From Selaginella moellendorffii (Eukaryota; Streptophyta; Lycopodiopsida; Selaginellales; Selaginellaceae): a DNA stretch of 64,000 nucleotides. Shown here piece after piece: positions 23,600 through 33,596 of the stretch. The position numbers and the translations under genes are program-made. Location of the stretch: NCBI RefSeq assembly GCF_000143415.4, contig NW_003314289.1, forward strand, positions 1,704,790 to 1,768,789. Direction: 5' to 3'. Position 1 is the first letter of the stretch. The number at the start of each line of letters is the position of its first letter. The notes under the pieces are model-generated. The model saw only the letters and a list, made by a program, of their open reading frames with translations. It was not told the origin of the DNA and did not search any database.

Positions 23600-25180
23600 T
23601 CTTCCACAGCTCAACTAGATCCACGCCGCGCTCATCATCGATCGAGACCACGATGTGGTCGTTGCCAATCTCCTCCTCCAAGCCTACGCCGACGATGCTT
23701 TCCATATCTTCCTGGCGATGTGGCAAAGGAACGTCTTCTCCGGTCTCTTGGAAGAGGCGATTATCCTGTTCGCGGGAATGCCCCACCGGGATCCGGTGTG
23801 TTGGAACGGGATGATTAGGAGCTCCAGCCCGGATTTCATTGCTAATCTCTTCCTCAGGATTGTGGCAATGATCCGGAATCGCGGAGGCGATGGAATTCTT
23901 TTGGGGATGCCAGATCGTAGCGAACTGTCCTGGAATCTAGCAATCGCAGCAGTTGCCATTAATGGGCAAATTTCTGCAAGCGTTTCTTTCCTTTTTACGA
24001 TGACAATGTGGAGTTTGATTGCTTTCAACACGATCCTCCACTCTTGTGTTGCGCACTGCAATTACGACTCAGCGCTTGATCTCTTGAAAAAAATGCCAAT
24101 TGTGAATGAAATCTCAGGCAGCGCTGCAATCACAGCATTGCCGCCAAGGGGCAAATGGATAGCGCTTGCGCAATGTTTTGGGCGATCATCCAGCGGAGCG
24201 TGATGCTGTGGATGACCATGGCTGTCGCACTGTTTCGTTTCGAACGCATAGATCTTGGATGGACTGTTCGCCGCTGTGGACAAGTTCTTCCTGGAACTCG
24301 TTTCTTCCAGCAAGTGCCAGTAGAGGGCATCTTGTTCCAGATCTTCCCGAGAGGATTTTCAAGGAGCTGCTTCCTGCCAGAGATTTGATATCGTGGAACA
24401 CGATACTGATGGCGCTGTGCGATCACCAACGCGTGGACCGAGAGTGGCGATCTTCGGAGGAGCTCCAATGTGGGGTCTTGTGACCTGGAACACGATGCTC
24501 GGGGCATCGGGCGAGAGGATGACGACGATGTTCGATTCGATGCCACAGAGAGACGTGATCTCCTGGACCGTTTTGATCACTACGGCCTTGGCGCAATCGA
24601 TCTTCGAGAAGATGCCGCAGAGGAGCGTCGTGCCGTGGACAGCAATGATCCAAGCCTTTGCCAATCGAGGGGATTTGCATCGAGCGAGAGATTGCTTCGA
24701 GCAAATGCCCGAGTACAATCTGGAACGCGATGATCCACGCGTGTGGAAGCGCTGGGATGATCGCGATCGCGACGAGATCTCGTGGAACACTGTCCTGGCA
24801 GCACTTGCCAGCGATGGAGATCATCATCACTCGAGGGCATGTGGATGAAGCTTCGTGGCCGTGCTGCTCGGCCGATCACGCCACCGGCGGCTTGATTCTC
24901 GACGAGCATGGGTTTGGATCACAGGTCGCCACGGCAATGCCCTGGGCCAGATCCACAGCTCTTCCAGCGACTGCAATCCATCCATCCCAATCCGGCGCTG
25001 TGGTCCGTTCCACAAATCGATCGCGCTGGGCATTGCCTCTGATGGTGTCACATTCTTGGCGCTTCTCCCGTGCTGCGGTCACACGGGTCTGGTCGATCGA
25101 GGCGTGGAGCTGCTGCGGTCCATGGCGGGCAATTTCGGGGTTGGCTGTGCTGGATCTGCTGGGGCGGCAGAGTAGAAGGA
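23600..25180 (+). pseudogene. Pentatricopeptide repeat (PPR) pseudogene
   Basis: PPR-type motifs follow one another in changing frames. IHAALIIDRDHDVVVANLLL opens the series, then MPHRDPVCWNGMI, DRSELSWNLAI, VTWNTMLGA, MFDSMPQRDVISWTVLI, IFEKMPQRSVVPWTAMIQAF, CFEQMPEYNLE, EISWNTVLAALA and, near 25030-25130, DGVTFLALLPCCGHTGLVDR, which fits the last PPR motif of PLS-class proteins. Intact PPR proteins bind organelle RNA. Here frameshifts occur every few hundred bases and no single frame covers more than about 200 codons, so the copy is dead. It ends about 100 bp before DEX1. No E/DYW tail is readable. Confidence 0.8.
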
Positions 25181-25250
25181 GCCATGAGCGCTGCCGTGAG
25201 CCGGGCGAGTGGCTGCAGCTCGGGACGATGCTACAAAGCCCTAACGTGTA

Positions 25251-25268
25251 GAACCCTAATTAGGGTTC
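25251..25268. promoter_or_regulatory. Palindromic telo-box just upstream of DEX1
   Basis: GAACCCTAATTAGGGTTC is a perfect 18-bp palindrome containing AACCCTAA on both strands, ending 9 bp before the DEX1 start codon. AACCCTA telo-boxes are common in plant 5' regions of genes active in dividing cells. Function here is inferred. Confidence 0.55.
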
Positions 25269-25277
25269 TTGCGGGCG

Positions 25278-28200
25278 ATGGAGAAGCGGATGCTGCTCCT
25301 CACGCTGCTCGTGCTGCTGCTTCTGGGATCGATCGACGCGCAGATCTCCAAGCCGATTGCTCACGACTCCAATGTGGAGGAGAGCGTCAAGCAGAACAAA
25401 TTCCGCAGCCGCGAGGCCAGCGACGATCTTCTCGGCTATCCAAACCTGTGAGTACTTTTTTACCTCGCTTTCTTGCTTAGCTGCATTCCTTGATCGATTG
25501 GAAATTTTCCTCTTACCAATAGTTTTTTTTTTTTCCCATCTAGAGACGAAGAAGCTTTGGCGAACACGCAGTGTCCGAGGAACTTAGAATTGCGATGGCA
25601 GGCAGAAGCGAGCGCAAGCATCTACGCTGCTCCTCTCATCGCAGACATCAACGGGTGAGTATCCTTGTTTCTTTCTCTTGATGCGAAGAAAACTGTGGAT
25701 TGATTTGATACAAGGGATGGGAAACTGGACATTGTTGTGCCGTCTTTCGTTCACTACCTCGATGTTCTTGAAGGAGCAGATGGGGAAAAAATGCAAGGTG
25801 TGTTGAGTCGTGGAGCTTGATGGTGCTACTGATTTATGCTTGTCCTCGCTGCTTAGGATGGCCGGCTTATCACCAATCCACAGTGCATTCCAGTCCCTTG
25901 CTTTACGATATTGACAAGGATGGATATAAGGAAATTCTTTTGCCGACTTACAACGGAGAAGTTCTTATGTTCCGGTAACTTGAAGCAAAAGTTTGAAGCT
26001 CAAAACAAGTTTTGCTCTTTTTTGCTTTGTCAAGTTCGTCGGGCTATCCGATAAATGAGAAGATCACAGTTCCAAGGTTACGGGTTCGAAAGGACTGGTA
26101 TGTTGGATTGAGTCCTGACCATGTGGACCGATCTCATCCTGATGTTCACGATGATGGTTTAGTGATTCCTTCTCCTCCTGGTACGTATCAATGTCTCTGT
26201 GTAAAATCCATTCGCTCTTGTTTAGCTCTTGCGGCTTGCAGGCGTGTCAAGTGACCACGCGGTAGCGAATGCTTCTAGTACCATCGCCACGAAGGATGGA
26301 CAGAACGGTTCTAGTACTATCGAGACGAAGGATGGACAGAACGGTAGCTCTCCCGGCAATGTTTCGGGAAAACTGGACAACTCAACCTTAAGCAACACTC
26401 CGGAGACATTGAACGTTTCAGCAACTGCAACTGCAGGGAATGGATCGGCTACTTTGAAAGTTAGTGACGTCGCTGAAGCTGGGTCAGAACTTCGCATGGG
26501 TACTACAAGTCCGAATAACACGCAGGGAACACAGAGACGGCTTCTCCAACAGGAAGCCACAGCCGGTGACAACCGAGAGAAACTGGAAGCGGATGCAGAG
26601 GCCACGTTTGATGTTTTCCGTGATAAGGGAGGGCTGAGTGACGAGTATGCTTACGATTATGACGACTACGTAGACGAATCGATGTGGACCGATGATCACT
26701 GGGTTCAGGCTGTCCACGAAAGGGAAGAAGACTTTATCGACATAGACGCACATATTCTTTGCACACCGGTAAGTGTGTCTTGTTTGGTTTTTGGCAGATG
26801 GCTAATATTGCCACTGTCTCCAGGTGATTGCAGACATTGACAAGGATGGAGTCGACGAACTTATTGTTGCTGCTTCCTTTTTCTTTGATCGTGAGTAAGC
26901 TCTCCTGCCGCTTTTCAACCTTGCATTTGGTAGCACAGGTATTCATTCTTTCTTTGCAGGTATTACGAAGCAAATCCTGACTTGCTCAGCAAGGATGTCG
27001 ATATTAGCAAATACGTTGCTGGAGCCATCTTCGTTTTTAGTTTGGACACGAAACAAGTCAAGTGGAAAATACATTTCGACCTTAGTACCGATTCTGTGGC
27101 GTTCCGTGCGTATATCTATTCATCGCCGACGGTAGTCGACCTGGATGGCGATGGATACCTCAGTATCGTAGTTGGGACATCCTTCGGATTCGTTTATGCT
27201 CTGCATTACAACGGTAATACTTGGTTTTTTTTTCTGTTCTCTCGCAGGCCTCAGAAACTTTTCCTTAACTTGTTTTGTTTGCAATCCAGGTATTGTAAGG
27301 AAAAACTTCCCGCTACAAATGGGAGAGATTCACGCCCAGGTTGTTGCGGCTGACGTAAACGACGATGGGAAAGTCGAGATTGTCACCGCTGACACAAGAG
27401 GCAATGTTGTTGCCTGGGAGACCGATGGCAAGCTATTGTGGGAAGTTCATCTCAAGAGTATGATAGCTCAAGTAAGTTTTTGATTCGTTTCTCTAGTTTT
27501 TGAAACAAACTTGTCTTTGCAGGCGCCGACTGTGGGCGATGTGAATGGCGATGGAATAACTGACGTGGTTGTTCCGACTGCTTCAGGCAACATCTACGTT
27601 TTGAAGGGCACCGACGGCTCATATGTTCCCCCGTTTCCGTTCCGTACGCACGGCCGGATCATGGCTTCGGTGTTGCTACTTGATTTTGGTAACAAGGAAT
27701 CGGAGCAAGCCGACGTGGTCTTGGTTGCAACTTCGTTCGATGGCTACCTGTACATTATCGATGGGAAAACTGGCTGTGCCGACGCAACAGATATTGGAGA
27801 AACATCGTAAGCCTCGAGAGCTGCTCGTGATTACGTACTGTTTCTTTTTTTCGTTACAGATATACCATGGTTTTAGTGGAGAATGTTGACGGAGGCGACG
27901 ATCTCGATCTGATAGTTACAACCATGAATGGAAACGTCTACTGTTTCCAAACCCCAGTGAAACACCACCCCTTGAAGGTATGAATGTGCATTGCCTCGTG
28001 TATTCAAAGTGATCTTATCTCCATTTGCAGGCATGGCCGACAGCAAACCAGGGGAGGAACGTCCTGTCACCTCGCTACAATCGCGAAGGCGTTTATGCTC
28101 TACCTTCGTCCAGAAAGTTTCGAGACGAAGCCGGCGAGAGCTTCTGGGTGGTGTTTAAAATCGTGGATCAGCACAACTTGCACGGGCCTTACAACGTGAC

Positions 28201-28592
28201 TGTAAGTTCCTCCTCGAAGCTCGGCCTTTCCATTTCTCCAAAACTTATCCTTTGTTTCTCTCGCACAGCTGACGCTCTTGGTCCCGGGGAACTACCACGA
28301 GCCTCGAAGGATCACGCAGTGGCATCGCTACGATCAACCGGGGGTCCAGAAGCTCAAAGTCCCGTGCGTGCCAATCCGGAGCACTGGAACAGTGACGCTG
28401 GAGATGGTGGACAGGCACGGCCTCGCTTTCACCGACGAATTCTCGCTAACGTTCCATATGCACTACTATCGACTCCTCAAATGGTTCGTGGTTCTACCAT
28501 TGCTGGGAATGCTTGTAGCCATCGTTGGTCTTCATCCCGAAGATCACGTCTCGCTACCTTCTTTCTCTTCCAATGGTAGGCACCAAATGTAG
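25278..28592 (+). CDS. DEX1: DEX1 (defective in exine formation 1) homologue
   Basis: Thirteen exons: 25278-25447, 25544-25654, 25715-25797, 25857-25974, 26035-26180, 26242-26768, 26824-26894, 26960-27213, 27290-27471, 27523-27806, 27860-27977, 28031-28201, 28269-28592; 852 residues. DEX1 is a plant membrane-linked protein needed for exine patterning of pollen walls. A spore-wall role here is inferred. The protein opens with a signal peptide ([16 protein letters not shown]). At least six Ca-binding-type FG-GAP/VCBS loops are visible ([72 protein letters not shown]). One C-terminal membrane span ([17 protein letters not shown]) is followed by a short tail. Exon 6 holds a Ser/Thr/Asn-rich insert with a 12-residue tandem repeat (TKDGQNGSS twice) and an acidic DYDDYVDE patch. 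The start is the ATG after a TTG-initiated extension, which I reject. Confidence 0.93.
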
Positions 28593-28652
28593 GAACCATG
28601 GTTGAAGTTAACTCTTGTCAAGGATTAAAAGTAAACTCTAGTTAATTTTCCT

Positions 28653-28662
28653 AAAACCCTAG
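28653..28662 (+). promoter_or_regulatory. Telo-box upstream of eIF2A
   Basis: AAAACCCTAG lies 42 bp before the eIF2A start. Telo-boxes are typical of plant translation-related genes. It falls in the only 111 bp between the DEX1 stop and the eIF2A start. Confidence 0.5.
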
Positions 28663-28664
28663 CT

Positions 28665-28679
28665 ATGGCGGCCATTTGA
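28665..28679 (+). promoter_or_regulatory. Four-codon upstream ORF in the eIF2A leader
   Basis: ATG GCG GCC ATT TGA sits 24 bp before the main eIF2A ATG, with a G at +4. If the transcript starts upstream of it, it would be met first by scanning ribosomes. The transcription start is not known from sequence. Confidence 0.4.
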
Positions 28680-28703
28680 CGAGCGCTCTCTCTGGCGGTC
28701 GTG

Positions 28704-31218
28704 ATGGCGCCTCTCCCACTTATCGGTGAGTTTCTTCGCAGATTTCTCGAGGTTAAGTTGATTCGTCGCGGCGATCGCAGTGCGGAGCGCCGAAGGGCTG
28801 ACGCTGCTAGGCGGCGAGAGCGAGAAGCTGCAGAGGTAGAATTTTGGTTTCTTGACGTTTCTTAGCTCTCACACATTCTTCGCATTCTTCCATTTGCGAA
28901 GGCTTGCTTGCGCTGGAGCATCGGTTAGCAAGGATGGAAGCGAGCTAGCTGTGATCACTGGCGATGGAGTGGATGTCTTTGATCCAGTGACTTGCAACAA
29001 AATCCAATCTTTTCGGTTGGACGTTGTTGTTGCTGCTGTCTTCTCGTCGGCCGGATCGTTTCTACAGATCTTTCGAAAGGCAACCGGTCCGGAAGACAAG
29101 AATGTTGGCATCTGGGACGTGAAAACTGGGGAGGCAGTGGTTCTCTTCTATCAGAAAAACTTTTCAAAGTCAAGCTGGTAAGAAAACTTTTTTCTTCCTT
29201 TCTTCTTGTTTATAGTCTTGAATTCTTTTGGTTGTGTTTACAGGCCGATTCTCCAGTTCAGCGACGACGATTCTGTGGCTTGCCGGCTTGCAACCAACTC
29301 GGTCCAGATCTACGATGCCAAAAACTTTGCAAAGGGTGCTGTCGATCATTTGCGTTTGCCTGGAATTCAAGCTGTGAAACTTTCTCCAGCTTCTCCGTCC
29401 TATCTCGCAACGTTTATTCCGGAGAGCAAGGTTTTAACTTACGACGATCTTTCTCATATCTTACATGGTTTTCTGGTTTTATCAGGGACAACCGGCCGTG
29501 GTGCAAATATATGATCGTAAAGAGGCTAGCAAATGTCAAGCACTGGCTCGACGTAGCTTCTTTAAGTCGAGTAGCGTCACCATGACTTGGAACGCGGGCT
29601 CGACCGGATTGCTTGTGCTAGCGGTCACTGACGACGATAAATCCAACCAAAGCTACTACGGCGACACCAAATTGTATTACTTGAAAAGCGATGGGACTTG
29701 TGAAGGGACGGTTCCTCTGAGTAAGTTCATGTTTGTTCTAGCTCTTTAATGTGATGAATCTTGTGCAGACAAAGAGGGGCCTATCCATGACGCTCAGTGG
29801 TCCCCGACCGGCAAAGAGTTTATTGTCGTCTATGGCTGTATCCTTTCAACCGTTTTATATCTATACTGTATCACTTAACGAGACGTCCAGACATGCCTGC
29901 TAAAGCTGCTCTCTTCGATACACAATGCCGGCAGGTTTTTGATTTTGGATCTGGACCTTATAACACCGTGCGGTGGAATCCCTTTGGAAGCTGTATCCTT
30001 GTGGCGTTTCTTTTCTTTTTTGTACTTTGGCTAGTTCTTCCTGACAGGTTCAAGTTATCTGTTTGGCTGGGTTCGGGAATCTTCCGGGTGATATGGTAAG
30101 CAATAAGTGTTTTATGATACACTGCTTATCTTTGCCACTTCTTCTTCAGGTGTTTTGGGACCGGAACACGCTAAAATCGATTGGAAACACGAAATCTCCC
30201 TGCTCAGTAACGTGTGAATGGGCACCCGATGGCCGGCTACTGATGACGGCCACGACCGCTCCTCGAATGCGAGTCGATAACGGGTATATGTTTGCTATTT
30301 TACGTGAGTGGCGATTACCTCGACTTGCAACATCAGGATAAGGATCTTCAAGTACACGGGAGCTCTGTTGGAGGAACAAAAGATCAACGATCTTTATCAA
30401 GTGAGTGCTTGGTTATATTTTGCTTTAGATGTAATATTTCCTCGTTTGTTTCATCAGGCGGACTGGCTGCCTGGACAGTATGTTGAGAGGCCAGCTTCGC
30501 CAGTTTCTGCCAAGAGTTCACAAAAAGAAAAACAACCATCTGGTATGTTTTTGATTATAAAAAAAAATAAAATTCTTTACTCGGTTTGTTCTATGCTTTT
30601 TAGCGGCTGCTATAGCCAAACCTGCAGCTTACCGTCCACCTCATTCAAGCATGTCGGCGTCAGTGCGTGCTCAGGTAAGTAATCAGAACAAATCGGGCTG
30701 TATTACGTGATGGAAAACTCTGTTGCAGCTATTTGGTGAAGAGGACTCCAATGCTGGAAGGTTTGGAGCAAATCCTTTTGTCTGAACTTTTTCTAACTTT
30801 TTTTTTTTTTGCGAACCCAGTGGGTTGAGCAAATCGGCTCTTAAGAACAAAAAGCGACGTGAGAAACAGAAAGAAAAGTCTGAAACACTTCCCGACGCAC
30901 CAGTGAGTAGTAGTTCATTCTTTTTCTGCAGCTAACTCCTTTCATCCCTGGTTCTAGGAAGTCGTGAAGGAGGTCAACAGTGAGACATCTTCAGGTGAGA
31001 CTGAGAGTCGTTTAAACTGCCTTTTGCTGTGCTCAGAAATTTAGCTTACAGGAGATGAGTTTGCGAAGAAAATTCGAGCTCTGAACAAGAAGCTGCGGCA
31101 GATAGAGGAACTCAAGAACAAGTTAAGTGGGCAGACGCCATCTCAAGAACAGAAGAGCAAGCTTCAGCAGGAGGCGTTATTGAGGGAAGAAATCAGGAAA
31201 TTGGAGCTCTCTTCATAG
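28704..31218 (+). CDS. eIF2A: Eukaryotic translation initiation factor 2A
   Basis: Sixteen exons: 28704-28725, 28781-28835, 28902-29177, 29244-29430, 29486-29720, 29769-29837, 29891-29992, 30055-30095, 30150-30283, 30337-30400, 30458-30542, 30604-30674, 30729-30760, 30821-30902, 30958-30994, 31052-31218; 552 residues, within the family range. eIF2A is a single-chain factor (unrelated to the eIF2 alpha subunit) that can bring initiator or other tRNA to 40S subunits, often at non-AUG starts. The beta-propeller part is readable throughout (HDAQWSPTGKEFIVVYG, YNTVRWNPFG, FICLAGFGNLPGDM, CEWAPDGRLLMTATTAPRMR, VDNG then FKYTGALL). After ADWLPGQY comes a Lys/Glu-rich coiled C-terminus (KKIRALNKKLRQIEELKNKL). 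Two neighbouring introns use the same tgGCT|GTATCC donor context. Introns are 48-66 bp. The gene runs head-to-tail with DEX1. Confidence 0.94.
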
Positions 31219-31753
31219 ATGGTTCTGCCTGGAATGAAGTTTTGTTTCGACAGTTAAACGCTGGTGATTCGGAAACTCAAACGCGATCAAGCGTGTACAG
31301 GTTCTTGAATTTCTTTCGCTGTCTTTATTCATTCTTATGGTTTGTTTATTGTTCAGGATGAAGCAGCGCGTCCTAGTACCAATCTGCAAAGCTGAAGAGA
31401 GATTTCTAATGACATAGCCTTTTCAATTCGAACAATTTTTAGTCATTACAGCTTGACTTGGCTGGTTCTCATTTTGGTTTTAGCTTGCCTGGCAGGTCCA
31501 AAAGTTCTTGTACCATGGAGCACTAGTCGAGGTAGAGATCGATTCATGGAAGGCTTCTCAATTGTTTTTTCTCCCTTTTTCCAGTGCAAGGATACTACTC
31601 TCCAGGAAGTGACAACACTCATGTTAGTTTTTTAAGTCAACGGGATTTTATTCGCAAGGAAAAAAGATCGTACTGCCTTCCCAGGTCGGTAGGGTTTGAT
31701 AGTTTTTGATATGAAGAGGTGCTAGCTCGACTGATTTTTCCATTGGCAGTGCT

Positions 31754-33194
31754 ATGGCGATTGTAGGAACGACGAGCTTTCCTCGTGTTTACGCAAATGG
31801 AGATAAGGGGAGAATTAGGGAAAGTGGTAGCATGGCGGTGACAAGTCGTCCGCGAACTTCATGGCTGTCGGTCTACAAGATCTCCGACACCATCTGGAAG
31901 AGGATCATCCACTTCCGGGGGCAGCCAACTTCGTCGAGCGTCACAATTGTCGCGGACAAGAGGAGCAAGAGCGATGAGAAGCAGGAGGACAAGATTGCGG
32001 CAGTGGTAGCCGACCAAGCCGACCCTTCGGTCGCTTGGGAGCAAAGGGTCAAAGACGTGGAAGCCGAGAAGCGGCGTCGAGCGCTGCTCAACCCGGGATT
32101 TAGCTTCTCAGCTGCTGGGCTTTTGTTCCCTTACCACCTGGGCGTGTGCCAGTGCCTCATGGAGCGGAACTATATCACGGTACGATCGAGCTCCAACTCT
32201 TCTCCATTTTCTGCTTTTCTATCTTCGCAGGAGGATACTCCTTTAGCTGGATCGTCGGCTGGAGCGCTCGTTTGCGCTGTTGTAGCGGCAGGGATGAGCA
32301 TGCAAGACGCACTGGTCGCAACCAAGGATCTAGCACAAGATTGTCGTGCCAACGGGACCGCTTTCAGGCTCGGGGTAAGAGAGATCTCTCGAGGTACTGA
32401 GTCTGTGTCTAGTTTGCTCAGAGCTCCTCTTTATTGTCTCCGTCACTAGGCTGTGCTGAGGAGAGTTTTGTACAAAGTTATGCCCGATGACGCGCACGTT
32501 AAGGCGAGCGGGAGGATCAGAGGTATGGAGCTGTCTCTTTTCTCTCTCCCTTGTGTCATGCTAAGTTCACTACTTCTCTCTGCAGTTGCAATCACGCAAC
32601 TCTTTCGAGTACCAAGAGGCCTGCTCGTTGACCAGTTTGATTCCAAAGAAGATCTGATCAACGCGTTGCTTACGTCGTGTTTCATTCCCGGGTAAGTAGT
32701 TTGCTCTTGCGTTCCATTAAGATGGGAGCTTGACTGGTTTTTAGTTATCTAGCACCACGACCTGTTACCGTCTTCAAGAACAGACTGTGCATCGACGGCG
32801 GGTTCACGCTCTTCATGCCCCCTTCAGCTGCTGAAACAACGGTTCTTTCGTGTCACTTGCTAAGATTCGAGTTGGCTTCTGAAACTTTCGCTTTGCTTTT
32901 ACACAGGTACGAGTGTGTGCCTTTTCTGCCAAGCGCCTCGGTCTTCAAGACACAGTGGGTATCAGCCCGGACTGTAATCCCGACAACCGAGCCTCTCCAA
33001 GACAGGTACAGAAATAATAAAGGTATTTAGTAAATTTCTCGACTGTTTTGCAGCTTTTAAACTGGGCTTTAGAACCGGCTGGAGATGCAGTATTAGATGA
33101 GCTCTATGTCCTGGGCTACAAGGATGCTGCAGTGTGGGCAAATGCAAATCCTTTGATCAATTTTAGAGGCAAGGCAGCAGCTGCTCCAGTTTGA
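31754..33194 (+). CDS. Patatin-like phospholipase (PNPLA) domain protein
   Basis: Seven exons: 31754-32179, 32231-32374, 32450-32522, 32586-32691, 32745-32841, 32907-33005, 33054-33194; 361 residues. The patatin fold hydrolyses lipid acyl esters with a Ser-Asp dyad. Both are present: GSSAG (nucleophile Ser about 151) and the DGG of CIDGGF (Asp about 267). The oxyanion-loop region reads FSFSAAGLLFPYHLGV. It closely follows a conserved plant protein of unknown substrate (Arabidopsis At1g33270-like, from memory). The N-terminus is Ser/Thr/Arg-rich with few acids at first (TTSFPRVYANGDKGRIRES), so a plastid transit peptide is possible. Exons 4-7 and the downstream sequence are the source of the block copied at 44489 and 58449. 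Confidence 0.9.
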
Positions 33195-33490
33195 AGATGC
33201 AACAAACGATTGCTGTATCATACTAGAGGCATTCATGCGAAGGTAAGAAAGGAAATATAGAGATTCTTTGGGACACCATTCTCTAGAGACTAGCATTTGT
33301 ACACAAAAGTTCCTTGTTCTACATGGTTGTCAAAAGAATCAAACGTTGTCAAAAGAAACAAACAAGAAACTACGTGTGAAGCTTCATGGTCAGTTGTGTG
33401 ACTTTGTCAATCGCGTTCTATTTTCCCAGCCCACGTTTGAGAATTTTCCAGTCAAGCGCGTAGGTACCGGGAAGGCGGGCGGCTTCCTGG
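33195..33490 (+). promoter_or_regulatory. Upstream region of synthase copy A
   Basis: The 300 bp between the PNPLA stop and the synthase TATA box must hold the 3' end of PNPLA and the synthase promoter. A GC-rich stretch gtaccgggaaggcgggcggc directly precedes the TATA box and is kept in all three copies. Confidence 0.5.
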
Positions 33491-33497
33491 TATAAAA
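33491..33497 (+). promoter_or_regulatory. TATA box, synthase copy A
   Basis: TATAAAA, 106 bp before the start codon. The same spacing and flanks occur in copies B and C. The leader would be about 75 bp. Confidence 0.75.
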
Positions 33498-33596
33498 GCC
33501 CAACCAGGGAAACCCAGACAATTCATCGATCCCAGTCTGCAATCTTCCATCCTCTAGCCTGAAATTTGAGATTTTCTCTTTTTCTTCATAACACCC

